Source: Streptococcus constellatus subsp. constellatus
GTDB taxonomy: Bacteria > Bacillota > Bacilli > Lactobacillales > Streptococcaceae
NCBI RefSeq assembly: GCF_023167545.1
Contig: NZ_AP014647.1
Location: 1,736,001-1,800,000 of the forward strand
Reading direction: 5' to 3'
Length of the DNA: 64,000 nucleotides
The notes below the pieces were generated by a model. The model saw only the letters and a list, made by a program, of their open reading frames with translations. It ran no database searches and was not told where the DNA came from. Every line of letters begins with the position of its first letter. Position 1 is the stretch's first letter. Both the position numbers and the translations under genes were made by a program. Of this stretch, positions 58,381-64,000 are shown one piece after another.

Positions 58381-58692
58381 TTATTCTTCCATAAAGCTAT
58401 TGAAAACTTCTTCAATCATATCCCATTCAGCATCTGAATCTTCTGGAATTGGTTGGAGGTCACCCTCTGTTCCGTCTTCATTTTCAGTAAACGAGTAGGC
58501 TTGAATTTCTACCTCGCCATTTTCATCTTCTTCTGCGCTAGCTGGAATCAATAGAACGTAGTTTTTCCCAAATTCTTCTTTTCCATCAATGGTCAAGAGA
58601 ATTTCAAACAAAGTTTCGTTTCCTTGCTCATCCACTAAAGTAATTAGTTCACGTTCTTCGTGTTCATGGTCATGGTTATGATCGTGTGCCAT
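58381..58692 (-). CDS. DUF1292 family acidic protein (YrzB-like)
   Basis: 103 residues. A histidine-rich start ([13 protein letters not shown]) precedes the DUF1292 core [19 protein letters not shown]. Function unknown in the family. It follows ruvX by 16 bases in the conserved ireB-ruvX-DUF1292 order. After its stop the frame stays open for 20 more codons. Confidence 0.88.
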   Translation of the reverse strand: MAHDHNHDHEHEERELITLVDEQGNETLFEILLTIDGKEEFGKNYVLLIPASAEEDENGEVEIQAYSFTENEDGTEGDLQPIPEDSDAEWDMIEEVFNSFMEE

Positions 58693-58708
58693 GTTTTCTC
58701 CTTTATTA

Positions 58709-59128
58709 TTAAAAATTTCGATCTAAATAATTTTGTAATATAAGCTGCGCTGCGAGCTTATCAATCACTTTTTTTCGCTTCTTTCTGCTCACATCCGCTT
58801 GCTCAATCAACATTCTCTCCGCAGCTACTGTTGTTAGGCGCTCATCTTGGTATTCAACTGGCAAATGAAATAGCTGCTCAATCTTAGTCCCATAAGCCTG
58901 ACTTGCTTCTACACGTGGTCCGCTTGTATTATTCATATTCTTAGGAAGACCTACAACAAACTTGTCCACCTTATATTCTTGGATAAGTTCAGTCAAACGC
59001 TCAAAACCAAATTCTTCTTGTTCTTCATTGATGGGAATAATTTCAAGCCCTTGAGCTGTAAAACCAAGTGGGTCACTAATTGCAACACCAACTGTTTTTG
59101 AACCAACATCTAACCCCATAATTCTCAT
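58709..59128 (-). CDS. ruvX: YqgF/RuvX family nuclease
   Basis: 139 residues, RNase-H-like fold: [19 protein letters not shown] with the first catalytic Asp, [15 protein letters not shown], and [13 protein letters not shown]. Proposed Holliday-junction resolvase or pre-16S rRNA processing nuclease. Shares one base with the ireB stop. Confidence 0.94.
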   Translation of the reverse strand: MRIMGLDVGSKTVGVAISDPLGFTAQGLEIIPINEEQEEFGFERLTELIQEYKVDKFVVGLPKNMNNTSGPRVEASQAYGTKIEQLFHLPVEYQDERLTTVAAERMLIEQADVSRKKRKKVIDKLAAQLILQNYLDRNF

Positions 59129-59394
59129 TAGAGATCAATGCCTTGTCCTTTCAAATAATAACGAACTAATTCTTCTACAATCTCATCACGTTCATATTTA
59201 CGAATTTGATTTCGTGCATTATTATAGCGAGGTACATACGCAGGATCACCACTAAGCACGTATCCTACGATTTGGTTGATTGGGTTATAGCCCTTTTCAT
59301 TCAGCGACACATAGACATCTTTCAATGTTTCACTAATCTCTTTTTTGTTTGAATCATCAAGATTAAAACGTACTGTCTCATCTGTAAATCCCAC
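59128..59394 (-). CDS. ireB: IreB family regulatory phosphoprotein (DUF965)
   Basis: 88 residues from a GTG start, reading [23 protein letters not shown] 59394 is chosen because AAGAAGG lies seven bases before it and the family begins here; the longer ATG reading has no ribosome binding site. In Enterococcus IreB is a target of the Ser/Thr kinase IreK and affects cephalosporin resistance. Confidence 0.92.
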   Translation of the reverse strand: MGFTDETVRFNLDDSNKKEISETLKDVYVSLNEKGYNPINQIVGYVLSGDPAYVPRYNNARNQIRKYERDEIVEELVRYYLKGQGIDL

Positions 59395-59466
59395 AATTAC
59401 ACCTTCTTTCACTAGAATACCCATATTATAGCACATTTCAAGACTTTTCACAAATGAAAGGGGTTG

Positions 59467-59497
59467 AAAAAAGCTGAATAAATTTCAGCTTTTTTTG
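59467..59497 (-). terminator. Terminator after the DUF1307-like lipoprotein gene
   Basis: Perfect arms AAAAAAGCTGAA and TTCAGCTTTTTT with a 5-base loop, ending in T6. It works on either strand. Confidence 0.85.
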
Positions 59498-59517
59498 TTT
59501 CATATACACCTATAAAA

Positions 59518-60075
59518 TCATGGATTTGCAACTTCTTTAGCACCAGCTGCTTTGACAGATTCAATATATTGTTTGGGTGTTAAATTTTTGATAGTTGAAA
59601 ACATAGAGCCATATGTATCCAGTTTTGATGCTTCATCAAGGTTGATTTTGCTCATATCAATATTGATTGCAACTTTAATAATATAGTCTTTTGTAATGTC
59701 TGTTTTAACATCAACACCGCCCAAAGACTTAAATTTATCCAATCCTGCAGCCTTTTCAAAAGCAGAAATCAAGTGCGGCTTAGTGCTTTCTAAATCTTGA
59801 CCCGCTAATGCACTCTTCATATTTTCAGGAAGTATTTGTTCAAGATTTATCACAAACTTCTTAAAGGTTTTTCCTTCATAAGAAATAGTTTGCGTAAGTG
59901 TTTGTTCAATCCCTTGGACAGTCTGTTTTTGTTGAAAAGACTTGGTCACAACAGAATCCTTTTTCACAACACTCGAACCAGTCTTACTATCCCCTGACTG
60001 ATTCTGACCGGATTTTTGACCACAAGCTGTGAGCAGCAACAAACTTGCTCCTAACAAAACAACCGATTTTCTCAT
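59518..60075 (-). CDS. DUF1307-type lipoprotein
   Basis: 185 residues. Signal MRKSVVLLGASLLLLTACG gives a lipobox LTAC, then a Ser/Lys-rich linker and a domain of about 140 residues (QTLTQTISYEGKTFKKFVIN) ending KQYIESVKAAGAKEVANP. ATG 60075 follows AAGGAGG; the upstream ATG at 60123 is discarded. A paralogue lies directly upstream on the same strand, split by an IS30 element. Confidence 0.85.
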   Translation of the reverse strand: MRKSVVLLGASLLLLTACGQKSGQNQSGDSKTGSSVVKKDSVVTKSFQQKQTVQGIEQTLTQTISYEGKTFKKFVINLEQILPENMKSALAGQDLESTKPHLISAFEKAAGLDKFKSLGGVDVKTDITKDYIIKVAINIDMSKINLDEASKLDTYGSMFSTIKNLTPKQYIESVKAAGAKEVANP

Positions 60076-60113
60076 AAAAATATCCTCCTTGTATTTTAGA
60101 GCTTTATAAGAAT

Positions 60114-60142
60114 AGTATACCATCTTTTGTAAGCGTTGTCAA
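60114..60142 (-). promoter_or_regulatory. Lipoprotein promoter with cre-like site
   Basis: Minus strand TTGACA (60137-60142), a 17-base spacer and TATACT (60114-60119), close to consensus. TGACAACGCTTACA (60128-60141) overlaps the -35 and fits the CcpA cre consensus TGWAARCGYTWNCW except at one base, so glucose repression is likely. Confidence 0.7.
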
Positions 60143-60726
60143 AAAGAGCCATCTAAAAAATCAATTCATGTTTAACAAGTTATTGATTGACTTCCGTTGC
60201 ACCACTGGCAATCTGATCTTCAACATATTCTTTTGGTTTCATTTTTAAAAATTCTTTTAATTTCATATTCTTTAAATACTCAGTATTTGCGGCTTTATTA
60301 ACATCCAAAACTTGAAAATCAAACGTATGAGTTCGCTTCAATTCTTGCTCATTTATAATTTCCAAAGAGGTTGAAAAGCCTTGCAAATTTTTTGCTTGTG
60401 TAAATTTTTCATCTTCAGCCAAAGATTTTTCCAATAATTTTTGCGCCTCAGCAACTCCAACCTCAGCAACCACCTTTTTTAATTCTTCTTTCATCGGCAA
60501 AATTTGTTCAATCGTTAAACCTAAAAATTGGTTCCCTTTGTAAGTAATTGTTTGCGTTTGCTGAACTCCCTCAGCTGTTTTTGGAAACGATAATTTTTTC
60601 GTCACAACCGTTTCTTTTTCAGTATTTGCAATAACTGGCAACGTACTATCAATAGATTGTTTGCTTGCTTTTGATTTTGTTTCTTTCTTTTGACCACAGC
60701 CTACTAAGACTGTAAGAATAATGGTT

Positions 60727-61783
60727 GATAAATTGCAAGAATAAGTGCAACATTTACTCTAACTCATCCACTAGAGCTTCATAAGCCGTTCTGTAAGCTA
60801 AACATTTTCGTGGTCGGTGATTGATATCATATAAGGCCTTGTTCAAAGCCTCATCAGAGATAGCAGCTAAATCTGTTTTCTTTGGGAAATATTCTCTTAG
60901 TAAGCCATTTGCGTTTTCATTACTTCCTCTCTGCCAAGATGAATAGGCGTCCGCAAAGAAAAAGGAAATTCCTAAATTCTCTACTAGAGGATAGCAGGCG
61001 AACTCTTTTCCCCTGTCTGAAGTGAAGGTTTTAAGAGTCTCTTTTGGAAATAGCCTACAAAGTTGTTCGATGGCTGAAAACATGGCTTTGGCTGTTCTAT
61101 CTGGTATCTTGAAAGCTAAGTAAAAACGAGTTTTTCGCTCTAGAAAAGTCGCTAAACACCCCTTGCTTTTGCCTCTGGAAGACACTACAGTATCAAGCTC
61201 CCAGTGGCCAAAAGTTTCACGATTCCGAACCTCTTTAGGACGTTTGGCAATCGGCGTGCCAATCCTAAATGTCCCACGTGTTTCTTTGGGTTGTCGAGTT
61301 CTTCCTTTACGACGGAGGACGCTTAAATCCAGATCAATCAAACCAGCATAGAGCCAGTTATAGATGGTTTTAAAAGCTACCATTGGCTTTTGTTCAAGCT
61401 GATAGCGCCCACAAATCTGTTCAGGCGACCAGGAGGATTTTAAACCGTTCTCAATTTCCTTTTTCAACTTTGGTGTTAAACAAGACTTCCGACCTTTTTG
61501 CTTAGCCCTGTGGTCGTACTGTTCCTGTGCTAAGACTGCGGAATAACCATTTTGACATCGTCTTAACTCTCTTGAAATGGTAGACTTATGGACGCCAAGT
61601 TTACTTGCAATTTGGCAAGGTTTTAAACCTAATTCCAAGTAGGTTTCTATCTTTATTCGGTCGGTTATGGTAAGATGGGAGTAGCTCATAGTTTTTCCTC
61701 GGGTTCTGTTTGTGTGGTTACTTACAGTTTACACCAATGAAACGCTATGAGTTTTTTGGTTGAACTATATTTTACAATTTATC
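60727..61783 (-). mobile_element. IS30-family insertion sequence, complete
   Basis: 1057 bases. Ends GATAAATTGCAAGAATAAG (left) and GATAAATTGTAAAATATAG (right, read inwards) are imperfect inverted repeats. A 4-base target duplication (GGTT on the plus strand, 60723-60726 and 61784-61787) flanks the element. Confidence 0.9.
60754..61689 (-). CDS. IS30-family transposase
   Basis: 311 residues. An N-terminal HTH (ITDRIKIETYLELGLKPCQI; GVHKSTISRELRR) and a DDE catalytic triad D166 (HWELDTVV), D225 (TFTSDRGKEF) and E258 (GSNENANGLLREYFP). Complete, within intact ends and with a fresh target duplication, so probably active. Resembles IS1239-type streptococcal elements. Confidence 0.93.
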   Translation of the reverse strand: MSYSHLTITDRIKIETYLELGLKPCQIASKLGVHKSTISRELRRCQNGYSAVLAQEQYDHRAKQKGRKSCLTPKLKKEIENGLKSSWSPEQICGRYQLEQKPMVAFKTIYNWLYAGLIDLDLSVLRRKGRTRQPKETRGTFRIGTPIAKRPKEVRNRETFGHWELDTVVSSRGKSKGCLATFLERKTRFYLAFKIPDRTAKAMFSAIEQLCRLFPKETLKTFTSDRGKEFACYPLVENLGISFFFADAYSSWQRGSNENANGLLREYFPKKTDLAAISDEALNKALYDINHRPRKCLAYRTAYEALVDELE

Positions 61784-61870
61784 GGTTAATAAAATTAGGC
61801 TTCTTTTCATAGATTAACTCCTCCTCATTCTTTATTTTATCATATTTTTAATATCAATAAACATTGAAAT

Positions 61871-61896
61871 AAAAAAGAGTGGAAATCCCACTCTTT
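61871..61896 (-). terminator. Terminator of spx
   Basis: Minus-strand arms AAAGAGTGG and CCACTCTTT followed by T3. The first arm overlaps the stop codon of spx. Confidence 0.7.
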
Positions 61897-62293
61897 ACAA
61901 GGCCGCGCGTAAACGCGCTTCTGTATTTTCAACATTACGAACCGAGCGAGGTAGGAATGCACGAATATCATCTTCTTTGTATCCTACTTGAAGACGTTTA
62001 TCATCTACTAAAATAGGACTTTTCAAAATACGTGGCGTTTCCATAATCAAATCAATCACTTCACTCACACTCAATTCTTCGATATCTACGCCTAAACCTT
62101 TTGCATAACGATTTTTTGAAGACACAATACTTGCAACCCCATTTTCAGTTTTTGTTAGAATATCTAACAATTCTTCTTTTGTAATCCCTTCTTTACCAAG
62201 ATTTTGTTCTTTATAAGTTAACTGGTGAGCATTGAGCCATGTTTTTGCTTTTTTACAACTAGTGCAACTTGAGACAGTATAAATTGTAATCAT
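61895..62293 (-). CDS. spx: Spx/ArsC-family transcriptional regulator
   Basis: 132 residues. Start MITIYTVSSCTSCKKAKTWL with the redox C-x-x-C (C9, C12), and RILKSPILVDDKRLQVGY, typical of Spx. It binds the RNA polymerase alpha C-terminal domain and adjusts the thiol-stress response. ATG 62293 is chosen over 62329 by homology. An extended -10 TGGTATAAT lies about 45 bases upstream. Streptococci usually have two Spx copies; which one this is cannot be told here. Confidence 0.88.
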   Translation of the reverse strand: MITIYTVSSCTSCKKAKTWLNAHQLTYKEQNLGKEGITKEELLDILTKTENGVASIVSSKNRYAKGLGVDIEELSVSEVIDLIMETPRILKSPILVDDKRLQVGYKEDDIRAFLPRSVRNVENTEARLRAAL

Positions 62294-62379
62294 GTAAGTA
62301 CTCCTTTCGCCACACGGTACTATTATCATACTATATTATACCATAAAATCCCTCCGTCTTACGACCTATTTTTAAAAAA

Positions 62380-63525
62380 TTATTCCTCAATCTCAATCGC
62401 ATCGTCTAAGTCTAGAGTCACTTCCTCTACTTTGTTTGCTGATTTAATTGCTTCTGCATTTTTTTCATCTTCAGTATCATTCTCAATCAAACCATAGTGA
62501 ACTCGAACCTTGTGATCAATTTCATCAAAAATTTCTGGATGATCTGCTAAGTATTTCTTAGCATTTTCAGACCCTTGCCCAATCTTTTCATCATTGTAAG
62601 AATACCACGCGCCCGCTTTTTTGATAATATCTAGATCTGTTGCAATCTTGATGAGCTCACCTGTTTTGGAAATTCCTTCACCATACATGATTTCCACAAA
62701 GGCTTCTTTAAATGGCGGAGCCACCTTGTTTTTCACAACCTTAATTTTGGTTTCCTTACCGACATTAGTGTCCTTTTCATCACCAGTTCCCTTGATTTGA
62801 GTATTGCCACGGACATCCAGACGGACAGAAGCATAAAATTTAAGAGCTCGACCGCCCGGTGTTGTTTCTGGATTTCCAAACATAATACCAACTTTTTCGC
62901 GTAGTTGGTTGATGAAAATCGCAATTGTCTTCGTTTTATTAATAGAAGCAGATAGTTTACGCATAGCTTGACTCATCATACGCGCTTGCAAACCAACATG
63001 GCTATCTCCGATATCACCATCAATTTCAGCACGCGGTACAAGAGCTGCCACAGAGTCGATGACCACCAAATCTACTGCACCAGAATCAATCAATTTCCCA
63101 GCAATTTCTAGTCCTTGCTCACCAGAATCGGGTTGAGAAAGGAGTAATTCATCAATATTAACCCCAAGAGCTTGCGCATACGCCGGATCCAGAGCGTGCT
63201 CAGCATCAATAAAGGCCGCAATTCCACCTTCTTTCTGAGCCTGAGCAACAGCATGGAGGGCCACTGTCGTCTTACCAGATGATTCTGGTCCATAGATTTC
63301 AATAATTCGACCTTTTGGATACCCTCCTGCACCAAGTGCAATATCTAACGCCAAGCTACCTGAGCTCATAACTTGAACTTTTTGTTCAGCGCGCTCACCC
63401 AAACGCATAATCGCCCCTTTACCAAAATCTTTTTCGATATTTTTAAGTGCATTATCTAACGCTTTTTGACGTTCCTCACCAAATTTCTTTGAAATTTCTT
63501 CTAATTTTTTTTGTTTTTTCGCCAT
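62380..63525 (-). CDS. recA: Recombinase RecA
   Basis: 381 residues. Walker [14 protein letters not shown] near 74, [17 protein letters not shown] with Walker B, loop L2 [20 protein letters not shown], and a C-terminal acidic tail ([13 protein letters not shown]). Strand exchange in repair and transformation. It follows cinA by 48 bases, as in the competence-induced cinA-recA operon of pneumococcus. Confidence 0.98.
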   Translation of the reverse strand: MAKKQKKLEEISKKFGEERQKALDNALKNIEKDFGKGAIMRLGERAEQKVQVMSSGSLALDIALGAGGYPKGRIIEIYGPESSGKTTVALHAVAQAQKEGGIAAFIDAEHALDPAYAQALGVNIDELLLSQPDSGEQGLEIAGKLIDSGAVDLVVIDSVAALVPRAEIDGDIGDSHVGLQARMMSQAMRKLSASINKTKTIAIFINQLREKVGIMFGNPETTPGGRALKFYASVRLDVRGNTQIKGTGDEKDTNVGKETKIKVVKNKVAPPFKEAFVEIMYGEGISKTGELIKIATDLDIIKKAGAWYSYNDEKIGQGSENAKKYLADHPEIFDEIDHKVRVHYGLIENDTEDEKNAEAIKSANKVEEVTLDLDDAIEIEE

Positions 63526-63573
63526 TTATTTCTCCTGTATAGTGATAAATTAATTTTCTCGACTATCTAATTA

Positions 63574-64000
63574 TTATAGCATATTTTCGTTTTTTAATAA
63601 AGTTTTTCGTAACTGATTGAAAGCATGCAGAACGGCTATTTTTCGTACATCAGTCCGACTACGACCGGCAATATTAACCTTAAAAGATTGTACATTCTCT
63701 GTAGTTGCTAAGCCAATATAAACTGTCCCTGCCGGATATCCTTCTAAGCTGTCTGGACCTGCCACACCCGTCAAACTCACTGCATAGTCACTGGCAGTCA
63801 ATTTTCTGGCCTGCTCAGCCATTTTCTTTGCTGTAAAAGCAGAAACAACTCCATATTTTTCCAAGTCTGCCAAAGGAATGTCCAGCATGCGGCTCTTTTC
63901 CTCCATACTGTAAGTAACAAAGCCACCACTAAAGACTTTGGAAGCTCCAGAAAAGTTTGCCAAAGTTGCTTGAAAAAGGCCAGCAGTCAAACTTTCGGCT
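63574..64000 (-). CDS. cinA: CinA C-terminal part (partial, cut by window edge)
   Basis: The visible ~141 residues are the CinA/PncC nicotinamide-nucleotide amidase domain: [38 protein letters not shown] and [23 protein letters not shown]. The reading frame is open to the window end, so the start and the N-terminal domain lie outside. Competence-induced together with recA in related species; any combox would be upstream of this window. Confidence 0.93.
   Translation of the reverse strand, partial: AESLTAGLFQATLANFSGASKVFSGGFVTYSMEEKSRMLDIPLADLEKYGVVSAFTAKKMAEQARKLTASDYAVSLTGVAGPDSLEGYPAGTVYIGLATTENVQSFKVNIAGRSRTDVRKIAVLHAFNQLRKTLLKNENML

Larger units (their letters stand above)
60180..61810 (-). 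pseudogene. Second DUF1307-type lipoprotein, split by IS30
   Basis: The start ATG at 61810 (AGGAGG upstream) encodes MKRSLILLT, then the IS30 element intervenes, and the gene resumes at 60722 with IILTVLVGCGQKKE. Removing 60727-61783 and one AACC copy restores an unbroken 189-codon frame with a good lipoprotein signal (lipobox LVGC), similar in size to the neighbouring 185-residue paralogue. The downstream part is otherwise intact to its stop at 60180, so the insertion looks recent. Confidence 0.9.

Overview
The window reads as a chromosomal segment of a low-GC Streptococcus of the mitis/sanguinis type. The evidence is the S10 ribosomal operon, a pneumococcal-style nrdD-GNAT-nrdG block and folC-lipoprotein-cls block, recA next to cinA, a SSURE-repeat adhesin beside a TCS08-like two-component system, choline-decoration genes, and a Wzg/Wzh/Wzd/Wze capsule locus. 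The species is not determinable from what I can see. Most genes are on the minus strand.

Layout. 1-4360: S10 operon (rpsC partial, rplV, rpsS, rplB, rplW, rplD, rplC, rpsJ) behind a clear promoter. 4.7-13.6 kb: OatA-type acetyltransferase, a broken nucleoside-kinase-like gene, tgt, a DUF975 membrane protein, a small P-loop kinase, a CoA-binding protein and polA. 13.6-17.2 kb: an AT-rich single gene for a 1193-residue nuclease-like/STAND-like ATPase, the best candidate for an undescribed defence system. 17.4-20.8 kb: a PTS EIICB-phosphatase pair with a divergent RpiR regulator. 20.9-25.3 kb: two-component system and PavB-like adhesin. 25.4-31.3 kb: phosphatase, a lic operon (regulator/choline-kinase fusion, LicB, LicC) and a choline-binding protein. 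31.3-33.7 kb: IS graveyard, with an ISL3 remnant and an intact IS110 whose 5' region looks like a bridge RNA. 33.8-47.6 kb: capsule or receptor-polysaccharide operon. 47.7-51.3 kb: anaerobic ribonucleotide reductase genes. 51.4-60.1 kb: GT-C-like membrane protein, cls, a decayed LPXTG protein, folC, DUF1292, ruvX, ireB and lipoproteins. 60.1-61.8 kb: a lipoprotein gene split cleanly by an IS30 element. 61.9-64.0 kb: spx, recA, cinA (partial).

How it fits together. The surface theme is strong. The lic operon should import and activate choline to CDP-choline. A LicD-family transferase lies in the polysaccharide operon, and a secreted choline-binding protein lies beside lic. OatA modifies peptidoglycan, and PavB-like protein and the decayed Cna-B-type protein are adhesins. 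Regulatory DNA is readable in several places: a palindrome under the lic promoter, paired operators between rpiR and the PTS gene, an inverted repeat that is both a terminator and a likely NrdR site before nrdD, and a cre-like site over a lipoprotein promoter.
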